Notes: generated by a model not told the origin, from the sequence alone. Shown: positions 21,026 through 33,594, counted from the first letter of the stretch. The stretch: 64,000 nt of DNA from Pegoplata infirma (GCA_963921195.1 OY992537.1:147322275-147386274), one strand, 5' to 3'. Numbers and translations are program-made.

Positions 21026-22012
21026 GTGTGTTTTTTTTTTTTTTTATTTATTTATTTATTCACCTCTTATGACAGATATTTAGCAAACCGTGTCTGCTAA
21101 AATCAGCAGATTTCTCATATGGCTCAAAATGGGTGTATTTTCAGCAGATTTTTCTGCTGATTGGACAGAGAATTTATTTTGAGTGTACAAATGCACACGT
21201 GGCACAAATTTTACGTGATTCACACATAAACGTGAGTGAAATTTCGTGAGTTTGCAAGATTTTTTATGGTGACAGAAAAATAAAACACCTCAAAATATAA
21301 TTATGTTGAGTTTTCGTGAGCGTGATTACAGCGTGAACGAGTATAATTTGTTTCACTCACGTGATCCTGCGTAAAATGTATGCAAACTTAAAAAATTTCC
21401 TGCATGAAAATTTCTTTTTCTTCTTGAACGTGAGTTGGTCAAATTCACTCACGCTCCCATCTCTACTCACGCTCCCATCTTTACTCACGCTCCCATTTTT
21501 AACTAAAAAAATATGTTCCCAATGGTTAGTCGCCCGCCAAAAGCGGTTTATTGCTAGATGCATTTGTTCATCATGGGTCATTTAGGGCCCAAAGCTGTTT
21601 AGGGTTAAGGAATTTCTTAAAATCCAACATTTCTATATTAAGTTTTATAATTTATAATAAATCTAGAGTAAAATGAAAAGTTTTTAACTAAAAATGTTGA
21701 GTTTTTAAAAAAAAATGCATTTTTCCCAAAATGTCCTGGAAACAGACCGTTACACGCGCGGTTTAAGAATCTCGTATTTTTTCAAAAAATTTTTTTGTCA
21801 AACGAACTTTAATATACTTGAAATAAATGCAATAAAAACTTTAAATTGTGCAACTTAAAATCAAAAAAAAATTTTTTTTTTAAATTTGGTGGTTTTGAGT
21901 TTAGGGCAAAATATATGGGTCATTTTTGGCAACCGGTTTAGAGGGGTTAACAATGTCCTATTAAGCTGAAATTTTTTTCTAAGAAAACATGATCGAATTA
22001 AAAATTATTGGC

Positions 22013-22248
22013 CTAAAGTCTTTCGCAGTACAATGCTGAATTTTACCCGCTTTCGGTATGAACGCTACCTTAACCTTACGCCAGGAAGTTGGAACGTAAG
22101 ATTGATTTACACAGAACCTAAAAATGCATAATAGTGTATCGCCTATGATATCAATTCCCTCTTGGATCATTTTCGGATAGATTCCATCTAAGCCTGGGGA
22201 TTTATATGGTCCGAAGGTATTAACTGCCGGGTGTAATACGGCGTTCAC
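22013..22248 (-). pseudogene. Non-LTR reverse transcriptase, N-terminal part
   Basis: It encodes FGPYKSPGLDGIYPKMIQ, YVPTSWRKVKVAFIPKAGK and TAKDFRPI, the N-terminal fingers motifs preceding the palm. The frame stops where the 19450-22000 element begins. Upstream it is cut by a small MITE at 22237, and no endonuclease or ORF1 follows, so the element is truncated at its 5' side. It belongs to the same copy as 17142-19215. Confidence 0.9.
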
Positions 22249-22377
22249 ACTTGCTGTTTTGAAGTGTTCAAGAGTGAGATGTTTAAAAAAGTCTTTGTTC
22301 TGTGTCCATTACGTTTTTATTCTGCTATTGGTGTTTTGTTGAACAACTTGTTGAAGGTAGCTAGTGTGAACTCCATA
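22237..22377. mobile_element. ACGGCGTTCACACT MITE, copy 1
   Basis: The TIR is TACGGCGTTCACACT against AGTGTGAACTCCATA, about 141 bp in total. The interior has GAGATGTTTAAAAAAGTC and ACGTTTTTATTCTGC. Other copies: 24065-24206, 46857-46998, truncated 47001-47129, a tip at about 24012 and a diverged one ending near 47838. Confidence 0.9.
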
Positions 22378-22459
22378 TAATAACGAAGTCGTTATCTACA
22401 GATCGTCACCTTATTATTGTTTTGCTCCATACGCCATTTTTGAAAAAAGTGAGTTAGGA

Positions 22460-22830
22460 ACATAGAAAAAAATAGAAATGAAACAGAGTCGTATTTCGCT
22501 TGAATAAGTATTAGTGGCAGCACATTATGTAACTTTTGACGTTTAATAAAAACAATGCAAGATAAAGGAGAACAACAACAAAGCAAACAAAAAAAGAGAA
22601 AAAAAAGTTTTTAAACTATCAATAGTGCGTATTATTAAAAAAAAAAAACGTTGAATATAGCAAAATAAATAATAAATTTAATTAAATGAAAGACAAATTC
22701 CATTTTTTATAAACAAATAATCTAATTTGATATTAAATACGTGTGAGATGAGGAAGAACAAGTATTTTGCCACCATATTGGAAAATACATCAAATACAAC
22801 ACTGCGTACCTTCTAATCTTTTCTATGGTA
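22460..22830 (-). repeat. Dispersed repeat, partner of 11224-11590
   Basis: This is the reverse complement of 11224-11590 over about 350 bp. The preceding 22378-22460 shares ATTATTGTTTTGCTCCATACG-like sequence with 48030-48060. Confidence 0.75.
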
Positions 22831-22847
22831 CTAACTCTGTATTTTCT

Positions 22848-23092
22848 TTTGATTTTGTTAGTGGGAAAATTACCCAATTTTATAAATATTTCTAAAAACA
22901 ATGATTTTTCTTTGCCGGAGCCAATATTTTCAATCCCATTAGTATATGTTGGGACCACAATATCAAAAAATGTGTTTTTATGTAGAGCTGCTTCTTTAAA
23001 TGCAAGAAAATTAACATTTTTGCCAAGTTTGGGGCCGCCACCATTGAGTGTTTTTCTTTGTTAGGAAGACCAAATTGGTCAACTAAATTGTG
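22848..23092 (-). pseudogene. Unrecognised coding-like fragment
   Basis: On the minus strand the sequence reads NLVDQFGLPNKEKHS, then after a frame change GGGPKLGKNVNFLAFKEAAL and HKNTFFDIVVPTYTNG, continuing to LFLEIFIKLGNFPTNK. Amino-acid composition and the near-continuous frame look like a decayed exon or a transposase piece rather than random AT-rich DNA. I do not recognise the family. The left boundary coincides with the start of the 22460-22830 repeat. Confidence 0.35.
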
Positions 23093-23332
23093 CGTTTACC
23101 ATTTGCAATGGTAAATTTAAATGAAACATTGTTAAACATTGTTTTTATTAATCTTTTAATAGTTTTAAAAAAAATAAATTTTAATTGTATTTTTACTTTA
23201 TAAAAAACAACAACAGCTGATAAAAAATCGTGTGCAGCGTTGTAAAAAAAGCATTAGGGATGATTATTTTGGGAAAACCCATAGTTGTACAATTAAGTAG
23301 TAGAAATTTTTTGGATTTTAAATTGCGATTTT

Positions 23333-23600
23333 ACGATTTTCCCAAAATCCAAGTTTTTTTTTGTATGGGATTTGACATTTGAAATCCAAAAAAGTAATTG
23401 GATTTACTTGGATTTTCATTGAAATCCCATTTTTTTTGGATTTCGAGGCATATGTAAATGGCCTATTACGATTTTCCCAAAATCCAAGTTTTTTTTGTAT
23501 GGGATTTGACATTTGAAATTCAAAAAAGTAATGGGATTTACTTGGATTTTCATTGAAATCCCATTTTTTCTGGATTTCGAGGTATATGTAAATGGCATAT
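23333..23600 (+). repeat. Two 135-bp tandem repeats
   Basis: Units start ACGATTTTCCCAAAATCC at 23333 and 23468, about 95% alike. Each unit contains 'aaaatccaag' and 'ttggattttc' in inverted relation. Overlapping ORFs on the minus strand simply translate the repeat. Confidence 0.9.
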
Positions 23601-23620
23601 AAGCAAAATTGGATATGGAG

Positions 23621-24011
23621 TAGGGTTGTAAAATTACCGGGTATTTGGGTACTTGGTATCGAGTACCAACAAATTTTCAACAAAGTCCCTACCCAATACT
23701 TTTTATGGTTGTATTTTTTTACATTTTAGCAATAAATTTATCTAAAAAGTGCAAAAATCGTATAAGATTTTATAAAATATATAAAAAAAAAATCCGTTAG
23801 CCATTGGCGCTTGTATAAAACAAGTGTCAAAAATACTTAATATTGTATAAAAATAATGTATAATGTATAAATATAATGTAATATATATAATTTTTTAAAT
23901 TTTGCTTAAAAAACATACTGAGCGTATACTAAACAAAAAGTATCGAGTAGTATCGAGTACCCAATTCAAAAAGTATTGAGTACTGAAAAGTAGCAGACTT
24001 TTACAACCCTA
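23621..24011. mobile_element. MITE with TAGGGTTGTAAAA tips
   Basis: TAGGGTTGTAAAATTACC on the left pairs with TTTTACAACCCTA on the right, with subterminal GGTATCGAGTACC / GAGTAGTATCGAGTACCC. The centre is AT-rich. Confidence 0.8.
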
Positions 24012-24064
24012 ATACGGAGTTCACACTACCGACTTTAAACATCTCATGAGTGTTTAAGCGCTAA

Positions 24065-24206
24065 TACGGCGTTCACACTTGCTGTTTTGAAGTGTTTAAA
24101 AGTGAGATGTTTAAAAAAGTCTTTGTTCTGTATCCATTACGTTTTTATTCTGTTACTGGTGTTTTGTTAAACAACTTGTTTAAAGTCGCTAGTGTGAACT
24201 CCATAT
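24065..24206. mobile_element. ACGGCGTTCACACT MITE, copy 2
   Basis: Nearly identical to the copy at 46857-46998 and in the same orientation; the two flank the giant palindrome at short distance on its two sides (75 bp from each tip). An incomplete tip of the same family precedes it at 24012-24064. Confidence 0.9.
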
Positions 24207-24271
24207 AAACAATCAAAATTTGACTTGTTCCCCCATACATTTGGTTGTTTAGCTAAACAATCAAATTCGAC

Positions 24272-24280
24272 TTGTTTCCC
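24272..24280 (+). repeat. 9-bp target-site duplication, left copy
   Basis: TTGTTTCCC occurs here and at 46783-46791, exactly abutting the tips of the 22.5-kb inverted repeat. Confidence 0.8.
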
Positions 24281-24469
24281 ACCTTCGTGCAGTTACCGAT
24301 ATCGGTAACTTTTTTTTTTTCTTTTTTCTATGAATGACAGGGTGACACAGAGATGAATTTTTTTTCAAAAACTACTACTTTTATCAACTATTCGCAAATT
24401 TCATCGGCAATTTTTACCCACAAAACAATGAGTTGGAGAAGGTCTATCCATGAATCTCCTCCTACTAGG

Positions 24470-27400
24470 CCATATGGACATTCGGTGTAGCTTTTTAAAA
24501 CATAATATTATAGCGGACACTAATACGAGTACTTTGTAGTACCACATTTCTTTAGAGTCAGTTTTCGTTAAACCAAATTTATCAAAAAACTAACTGGCCA
24601 AAAGTGGACAAAATCTTAAATCGCTGTGGGAGGACCCTTAATGTCAATCGGTGTAACTTTTGAAAGTTAAATCTTTTAGAGGACACTTAAAAGAGTACTT
24701 TGTAGTACTACGTTTTATTGGAATCAGTTTTTGGTAGAATAATTCCATCACAAAACTGACCAGAACTGGACAATATTTTAAACCGCTGTGGGTGGACCCT
24801 TAATGTCAATCGGTGTAACTTTTTAAAATGGAATATTATAGAGGACACTAAAATGAGTACTTTGTAGTACCACGTTTTATTGGAATCAGTTTTTGGTAGA
24901 ACAATTCCATCAAAAAACTGTCTGACCAGAACTGGCCAAAATGTTAATCGCTGTAGGTGGACCCTTAATGTCAATCGGTGTAACTTTTGAAAATGGAATA
25001 TTATAGAGGACACATATAGGAGTACTTTGTAGTACCACGTTTAATTGGAATCAGTTTTTGGTAGAACAATTCCATCAAAAAACTATCTGACCAGAACTGG
25101 CCAAAATGTTAATCGCTGTAGGTGGACCCTTAATGTCATTCGGTGTAACTTTTGAAAATGGAATATTATAGAGGACACTTATAGGAGTACTTTGTAGTAC
25201 CACGTTTTATTGGAATCAGTTTTTTGTAAAACAATTCCATCAAAAAACTGACCAGAACTGGCCAAAATCTTAAATCCCTGTACGTGGACCCTTAATGTCA
25301 TTCGGTGTTACTTTTGAAAATGGAATTTTATAGCGGACACTTATAGGAGTACTTTGTATTACTACGTTTAATTGGAATCAGTTTTTGGTAGAACAATTAC
25401 ATCAAAAAACTATCTGACCAGAACTGGCCAAAATCTTAAATCGCTGTGGGTAGACCCTTAATATCAATCGGTGTAACTTTTGAAAGTGGAATCTTATAGA
25501 GAACACTAAAAAGAGTACTTTGTAGTACCACGTTTTATTGGAATCAGTTTTTTGTAAAACAATTCCATCAAAAAACTGACCAGAACTGGCCAAAATCTTA
25601 AATCCCTGTACGTGGACCCTTACTGTCATTCGGTGTAACTTTTAAAAATGGAATATTATAGTGGACACTTATAGGAGTACTTTGTATTACCACGTTTTGT
25701 TGGAATCAGTTTTTGGTAGAACAATTCCATCAAAAAACTGTCTGACCAGAACTGGCCAAAATGTTAATCGCTGTAGGTGGACCCTTAATGTCATTCGGTG
25801 TAACTTTTGAAAATGGAATATTATAGAGGACACTTATAGGAGTACTTTGTGGTACTACGTTTAATTGGAATCAGTTTTTGGTAGAACAATTCCATCAAAA
25901 AACTGTCTGACCAGAACTGGCCAAAATGTTAATCGCTGTAGGTGGACCCTTAATGTCATTTGGTGTAACTTTTGAAAATGGAATATTATAGAGGACACTT
26001 ATAAGAGTACTTTGTAGTACTACGTTTAATTGGAATCAGTTTTTGGTAGAACAATTCCTTCAAAAAACTATCTGACCAGAACTGGCCAAAATCTTAATCG
26101 CTGTAGGTGGACCCTTAATGTCAATCGGTGTAACTTTTGAAAATGGAATCTTATAGAGAACACTAAAAAGAGTACTTTGTAGTACTACGTTTTATTGGAA
26201 TCAGTTTTTGGTAGAACAATTCCATCAAAAAACTATCTGACCAGAACTGGCCAAAATCTTAATCGCTGTAGGTGGACCCTTAATGTCAATCGGTGTAACT
26301 TTTGAAAATGGAATCTTATAGAGAACACTAAAAAGAGTACTTTGTAGTACTACGTTTTATTGGAATCAGTTTTTGGTAGAACAATTCCATCAAAAAACTA
26401 TCTGACCAGAACTGGCCAAAATCTTAATTGCTGTAGGTGGACCCTCAATGTCAATCGGTGTAACTTTTGAAAATGGAATCTTATAGAGAACACTAAAAAG
26501 AGTACTTTGTAGTACTACGTTTTATTGGAATCAGTTTTTTGTAGAACGATTCCATCAAAAAACTGACCAGAACTGGCCAAAATCTTAAATCCCTGTACGT
26601 GGACCCTTAATGTCATTCGGTGTAACTTTTAAAAATGGAATATTATAGCGGACACTTATAGGAGTACTTTGTATTACCACGTTTTGTTGGAATCAGTTTT
26701 TGGTAGAACAATTCCATCAAAAAACTGTCTGACCAGAACTGGCCAAAATGTTAATCGCTGTAGGTGGACCCTTAATGTCATTCGGTGTAACTTTTGAAAA
26801 TGGAATATCATAGAGGACACTTATAGGAGTACTTTGTAGTACTACGTTTAATTGGAATCAGTTTTTGGTAGAACAATTCCATCAAAAAACTGTCTGACCA
26901 GAACTGGCCAAAATGTTAATCGCTGTAGGTGGACCCTTAATGTCAATCGGTGTAACTTTTGAAAATGGAATATTATAGAGGACACTTAAAGGAGTACTTC
27001 GTAGTACCACGTTTAATTGGAATCAGTTTTTGGTAGAACAATTCCATCAAAAAACTGTCTGACCAGAACTGGCCAAAATGTTAATCGCTGTAGGTGGACC
27101 CTTAATGTCATTCGGTGTAACTTTTGAAAATGGAATATTATAGAGGACACTTATAGGAGTACTTTGTAGTACTACGTTTAATTGGAATCAGTTTTTGGTA
27201 GAACAATTCCATCAAAAAACTGTCTGACCAGAACTGGCCAAAATGTTAATCGCTGTAGGTGGACCCTTAATGTCAATCGGTGTAACTTTTGAAAATGGAA
27301 TCTTATAGAGAACACTAAAAAGAGTACTTTGTAGTACCACGTTTTATTGGAATCAGTTTTTTGTAAAACAATTCCATCAAAAAACTGACCAGAACTGGCC

Positions 27401-30400
27401 AAAATCTTAAATCCCTGTACGTGGACCCTTAATGTCATTCGGTGTAACTTTTAAAAATGGAATATTATAGCGGACACTTATAGGAGTACTTTGTATTACC
27501 ACGTTTTGTTGGAATCAGTTTTTGGTAGAACAATTCCATCAAAAAACTGTCTGACCAGAACTGGCCAAAATGTTAATCGCTGTAGGTGGACCCTTAATGT
27601 CAATCGGTGTAACTTTTGAAAATGGAATATCATAGAGGACACTTATAGGAGTACTTTGTAGTACTACGTTTAATTGGAATCAGTTTTTGGTAGAACAATT
27701 CCATCAAAAAACTGTCTGACCAGAACTGGCCAAAATGTTAATCGCTGTAGGTGGACCCTTAATGTCATTCGGTGTAACTTTTGAAAATGGAATATTATAG
27801 AGGACACTTATAGGAGTACTTTGTAGTACTACGTTTAATTGGAATCAGTTTTTGGTAGAACAATTCCATCAAAAAACTATCTGACCAGAACTGGCCAAAA
27901 TCTTAATCGCTGTAGGTGGACCCTTAATGTCAATCGGTGTATCTTTTGAAAATGGAATCTTATAGAGGACACTTATAGGAGTACTTTGTAGTACTACGTT
28001 TAATTGGAATCAGTTTTTGGTAGAACAATTCCATCAAAAAACTATCTGACCAGAACTGGCCAAAATCTTAATCGCTGTAGGTGGACCCTTAATGTCAATC
28101 GGTGTAACTTTTGAAAATGGAATCTTATAGAGAACACTAAAAAGAGTACTTTGTAGTACTACGTTTTATTGGAATCAGTTTTTGGTAGAACAATTCCATC
28201 AAAAAACTATCTGACCAGAACTGGCCAAAATCTTAATCGCTGTAGGTGGACCCTTAATGTCAATCGGTGTATCTTTTGAAAATGGAATCTTATAGAGAAC
28301 ACTAAAAAGAGTACTTTGTAGTACTACGTTTTATTGGAATCAGTTTTTGGTAGAACAATTCCATCAAAAAACTATCTGACCAGAACTGGCCAAAATCTTA
28401 ATCGCTGTAGGTGGACCCTCAATGTCAATCGGTGTAACTTTTGAAAATGGAATCTTATAGAGAACACTAAAAAGAGTACTTTGTAGTACTACGTTTTATT
28501 GGAATCAGTTTTTTGTAGAACGATTCCATCAAAAAACTGACCAGAACTGGCCAAAATCTTAAATCCCTGTACGTGGACCCTTAATGTCATTCGGTGTAAC
28601 TTTTAAAAATGGAATATTATAGCGGACACTTATAGGAGTACTTTGTATTACCACGTTTTGTTGGAATCAGTTTTTGGTAGAACAATTCCATCAAAAAACT
28701 ATCTGACCAGAACTGGCCAAAATGTTAATCGCTGTAGGTGGACCCTTAATGTCATTCGGTGTAACTTTTAAAAATGGAATATTATAGCCGACACTTATAG
28801 GAGTACTTTGTATTACCACGTTTTGTTGGAATCAGTTTTTGGTAGAACAATTCCATCAAAAAACTGTCTGACCAGAACTGGCCAAAATGTTAATCGCTGT
28901 AGGTGGACCCTTAATGTCAATCGGTGTAACTTTTGAAAATGGAATATTATAGAGGACACTTAAAGGAGTACTTCGCAGTACCACGTTTAATTGGAATCAG
29001 TTTTTGGTAGAACAATTCCATCAAAAAACTGTCTGACCAGAACTGGCCAAAATGTTAATCGCTGTAGGTGGACCCTTAATGTCATTCGGTGTAACTTTTG
29101 AAAATGGAATATTATAGAGGACACTTATAGGAGTACTTTGTAGTACTACGTTTAATTGGAATCAGTTTTTGGTAGAACAATTCCATCAAAAAACTGTCTG
29201 ACCAGAACTGGCCAAAATGTTAATCGCTGTAGGTGGACCCTTAATGTCAATCGGTGTAACTTTTGAAAATGGAATATTATAGAGGGCACTTATAGGAGTA
29301 CTTTGTATTACCACGTTTTGTTGGAATCAGTTTTTGGTAGAACAATTCCATCAAAAAACTGTCTGACCAGAACTGACCAAAATGTTAATCGCTGTAGGTG
29401 GACCCTTAATGTCATTCGGTGTAACTTTTGAAAATGGAATATTATAGAGGACACTTATAGGAGTACTTTGTAGTACTACGTTTTATTGGAATCAGTTTTT
29501 TGTAAAACAATTCCATCAAAAAACTGACCAGAACTGGCCAAAATCTTAAATCCCTGTACGTGGACCCTTAATGTCATTCGGTGTAACTTTTGAAAATGGA
29601 ATATTATAGAGGACACTTATAGGAGTACTTTGTAGTACTACGTTTAATTGGAATCAGTTTTTGGTAGAACAATTCCATCAAAAAACTGTCTGACCAGAAC
29701 TGGCCAAAATGTTAATCGCTGTAGGTGGACCCTTAATGTCATTCGGTGTAACTTTTGAAAATGGAATATTATAGAGGACACTTATAGGAGTACTTTGTAG
29801 TACTACGTTTAATTGGAATCAGTTTTGGGTAGAACAATTCCATCAAAAAACTATCTGACCAGAACTGGCCAAAATCTTAATCGCTGTAGATGGACCCTTA
29901 ATGTCAATCGGTGTATCTTTTGAAAATGGAATCTTATAGAGGACACTTATAGGAGTACTTTGTAGTACTACGTTTAATTGGAATCAGTTTTTGGTAGAAC
30001 AATTCCATCAAAAAACTATCTGACCAGAACTGGCCAAAATCTTAATCGCTGTAGGTGGACCCTTAATGTCAATCGGTGTAACTTTTGAAAATGGAATCTT
30101 ATAGAGAACACTAAAAAGAGTACTTTGTAGTACTACGTTTTATTGGAATCAGTTTTTGGTAGAACAATTCCATCAAAAAACTATCTGACCAGAACTGGCC
30201 AAAATCTTAATCGCTGTAGGTGGACCCTTAATGTCAATCGGTGTAACTTTTGAAAATGGAATATTATAGAGGACACTAAAAAGAGTACTTTGTAGTACTA
30301 CGTTTTATTGAAATCAGTTTTTGGTAGAACAATTCCATCAAAAAACTATCTGACCAGAACTGGCCAAAATCTTAATCGCTGTAGGTGGACCCTTAATGTC

Positions 30401-32010
30401 AATCGGTGTAACTTTTGAAAATGGAATCTTATAGAGAACACTAAAAAGAGTACTTTGTAGTACTACGTTTTATTGGAATCAGTTTTTGGTAGAACAATTC
30501 CATCAAAAAACTATCTGACCAGAACTGGCCAAAATCTTAATCGCTGTAGGTGGACCCTCAATGTCAATCGGTGTAACTTTTGAAAATGGAATCTTATAGA
30601 GAACACTAAAAAGAGTACTTTGTAGTACTACGTTTTATTGGAATCAGTTTTTTGTAGAACGATTCCATCAAAAAACTGACCAGAACTGGCCAAAATCTTA
30701 AATCCCTGTACGTGGACCCTTAATGTCATTCGGTGTAACTTTTAAAAATGGAATATTATAGCGGACACTTATAGGAGTACTTTGTATTACCACGTTTTGT
30801 TGGAATCAGTTATTGGTAGAACAATTCCATCAAAAAACTATCTGACCAGAACTGGCCAAAATGTTAATCGCTGTAGGTGGACCCTTAATGTCATTCGGTG
30901 TAACTTTTAAAAATGGAATATTATAGCCGACACTTATAGGAGTACTTTGTATTACCACGTTTTGTTGGAATCAGTTTTTGGTAGAACAATTCCATCAAAA
31001 AACTGTCTGACCAGAACTGGCCAAAATGTTAATCGCTGTATAAAATGGAATATTATAGAGGACACTTAAAGGAGTACTTCGTAGTACCACGTTTAATTGG
31101 AATCAGTTTTTGGTAGAACAATTCCATCAAAAAACTGTCTGACCAGAACTGGCCAAAATGTTAATCGCTGTAGGTGGACCCTTAATGTCATTCGGTGTAA
31201 CTTTTGAAAATGGAATATTATAGAGGACACTTATAGGAGTACTTTGTAGTACTACGTTTAATTGGAATCAGTTTTTGGTAGAACAATTCCATCAAAAAAC
31301 TGTCTGACCAGAACTGGCCAAAATGTTAATCGCTGTAGGTGGACCCTTAATGTCAATCGGTGTAACTTTTGAAAATGGAATATTATAGAGGGCACTTATA
31401 GGAGTACTTTGTATTACCACGTTTTGTTGGAATCAGTTTTTGGTAGAACAATTCCATCAAAAAACTGTCTGACCAGAACTGACCAAAATGTTAATCGCTG
31501 TAGGTGGACCCTTAATGTCATTCGGTGTAACTTTTGAAAATGGAATATTATAGAGGACACTTATAGGAGTACTTTGTAGTACTACGTTTTATTGGAATCA
31601 GTTTTTGGTAGAACAATTCCATCAAAAAACTATCTGACCAGAACTGGCCAAAATCTTAATCGCTGTAGGTGGACCCTCAATGTCAATCGGTGTAACTTTT
31701 GAAAATGGAATCTTATAGAGAACACTAAAAAGATTACTTTGTAGTACTACGTTTTATTGGAATCAGTTTTTGGTAGAACAATTCCATCAAAAAACTGTCT
31801 GACCAGAACTGGCCAAAATCTTAATCGCTGTAGGTGGACCCTTAATGTCATTCGGTGTAACTTTTGAAAATGGAGTCTTATGGAGGACACTAAAAAGAGT
31901 ACTTTGTATTAATACGTTTAATTGGAATCAGTTTTTGGTAGAACAATTCCATCAAAAAACTATCTGACCAGAACTGGCCAAAATCTTAAATCGCTGTGGG
32001 TAGACCCTTA
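24470..32010 (+). repeat. 165-bp satellite array, left arm (~46 monomers)
   Basis: The monomer is 165 bp and contains AATGTCATTCGGTGTAACTT, GAGTACTTTGTAGTACTACG, TGGAATCAGTTTTTGGTAGA and CTGACCAGAACTGGCC. Outer monomers (24470-25000) are the most diverged, inner ones nearly identical. A shorter variant lacks TCTG before ACCAGAAC and reads AAATCCCTGTACGTGG. Marker variant GTAGAACGATTCC recurs at 26541, 28515 and 30654, a higher-order period of 1974 and 2139 bp (12 and 13 monomers). One monomer near 31040 is missing about 38 bp. All ORFs here are translations of the satellite. Confidence 0.95.
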
Positions 32011-33594
32011 ATTTGATTTATTTCATTTTCTATAACCTAACTCATTGGCCATATTCGGTTACTAATTTCTACTTACAAAAATTTGTACTTAAAAAAGTTT
32101 ATAATATAAAAATAAAAATATGAACACAGAAGAACTTATAAATATGTATATATAAATATAAATAATAGGCATAAACCAATTATTAAAAAATAAAAAAATA
32201 AAGGAAAGAGAAGCAAAAATAACAATTAACCGATCGCAAGGTAGTTTAAATGTTAAAATATAAAAAATATGTAAAAGCTTTAATGTGTAACCAATCTAGA
32301 TAAAAAAAGTATATATATTCATCATGTTATTAAACATCATTATGCGACTCATGAAATTTGGATATGTTGTTAAGAACGAAAATTAATTCTACACGCATTT
32401 TTTTTAGCGGCACAAACTCATTTTTAGGGGGGGGGGGTCGATATGTATGGGCGGAAATTGACCTTTTTCAGTTTTTTACGATTTACGCCTATTTGAACAA
32501 AATTAATATAGGCATGTGTGGTATCAGATTAAAGGCATTTAAAATACCTATCTCGTGGTGCTAACAACGGGCCAAAGTTAATGTTTTTCGACTTACTACC
32601 AAAAATGTCCTAAAATTTTGGTATTTTACTCAATATGACGAAAAGTTGTGCATGTTTGGACACGCTCTTAGCACACGTAGATAGGTTTTCCAAAGACCTT
32701 TCATTTGGTATGTAACATGACTAGGTTTCTTCGCATAATATAGGAGATCAACGAAAAAACTGAAAAATGGCCTTGTCTTCCCCCTCCTTTTTACCCACTA
32801 AATATGAATTTGGTCGCTAAAAAAATAAAAATACGTGTCCCATTATTTTTTCTGATATACAAAATAAAACCAATTCCATAAAGATCCGAGGGTGACACTA
32901 GGGAGGCTTCCCTTGTTAGCTATTTCTTGAATTGATTTTTTTTATTGATGGTGAAGAAAAAGACGTCTCTGTGGGCCGTTTGCTTGGCAATTATTTCGGC
33001 ATCGGGTATTGCCTCACACGTTCCAACTTTTATTTAAGTAATTGATAAAAACCTCTGTTAACATTGAAATATCTAGCGGAATTGTGCAATATTGAGGTAC
33101 GAATTTTATTCGCACTATAGCCAAATACATGAAATCAATTAAAATACTTTTTCTACTACCATTAGAATCAATAATATCTGTAAAATACAAAAGTAATAAA
33201 AATATTGACCATTTAATAACATTTTTCGACCAACTAGTCTACTTACATGATGAAATTCGTTTTTAAAATTGTTATTAGCAATTTGATTATAAAAAGTGTT
33301 CTTTTACTCCGTAAAACAATGAGATTGTACATTAATATCTCCAATTGGGGTTCATCATCGGAAATAATGGCACCATCAACTGGGTTATCCTCGCCAGCGA
33401 TAGATTGTATGGGCGTATTCCATTTTGACTGTGTACTTTCTGTACTGACCAATGACAGTCTGGTTATTATAGCTTGTATATATTTAGATCAGGAAGCTTC
33501 ATTTTCCGTGGCTTGTTGACCAATATTTTTAGGAACAATATGTTTATTTACAATACAGCAGCAATCAGCAGACAGCAAAAAATAAAGTACTGTA
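32011..33594. other. Non-satellite segment of the left arm
   Basis: Single-copy-looking AT-rich DNA mirrored exactly at 37469-39052. It includes an 8-10-G run at about 32428, a block (32550-32800) with TTTGGTATGTAACATGACTAGG resembling 56110-56160, and the coding-like fragment at 32920-33452. Ring-sized inverted repeats inside the segment were not seen. Confidence 0.6.
32920..33452 (-). pseudogene. Coding-like two-exon fragment, left-arm copy
   Basis: Mirror image of 37611-38143, with the same translation on the minus strand. See the right-arm copy for the reading frames and splice signals. Confidence 0.4.

Larger units (their letters stand above)
20489..21185. mobile_element. TA-flanked MITE carrying a CAGCAGA minisatellite and tRNA-like sequence
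   Basis: The tips CACTCAAAAGAAAAACTCTG and 'cagagaatttattttgagtg' are inverted, with TA on both sides (20487-20488, 21186-21187). Its smaller relative is 1729-2126. The interior contains a minisatellite (20690-20905) and a 72-nt tRNA-like sequence with a long T-run behind it (20954-21048), absent from the smaller copy. Confidence 0.85.
19450..22000. mobile_element. 2.5-kb long-TIR element inserted in the reverse transcriptase
   Basis: The arms 19450 to about 20190 and 21200-22000 are inverted copies (paired coordinates sum to 41,450 at the outer end), including AGGACATTGTTAACCCC, TTTGCCCTAAACTCAAAACC and CAGCGCGTGTAACGGTCTG. Each arm also contains three 17-bp GGGAGCGTGAGTARAGAT repeats and CTCACG-family words. 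The loop holds two further elements. There is no transposase. Between 19215 and 22013 about 45 residues of RT are missing, so insertion was accompanied or followed by deletion; 19216-19445 is unassigned junction sequence. Confidence 0.85.

Noticed and set aside
21357..21585. Overlapping 74-residue ORFs on both strands
   Set aside because: They lie in the TIR arm of the 19450-22000 element and encode its 17-bp tandem units.
24708..27438. ORFs of 75-101 residues such as those at 24708, 25402 and 27178 (and mirror copies)
   Set aside because: They are translations of the 165-bp satellite: the peptide repeats itself every 55 residues and stops vary between monomers.
24470..32010. CRISPR or prokaryotic repeat system in the 165-bp array
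   Set aside because: Head-to-tail satellite monomers with no spacers; introns, mini-me and non-LTR remnants show an insect genome.
33243..33519. 90-residue plus-strand ORF 33247-33519
   Set aside because: It is the antisense shadow of the better-supported minus-strand coding-like frame and has no features of its own.
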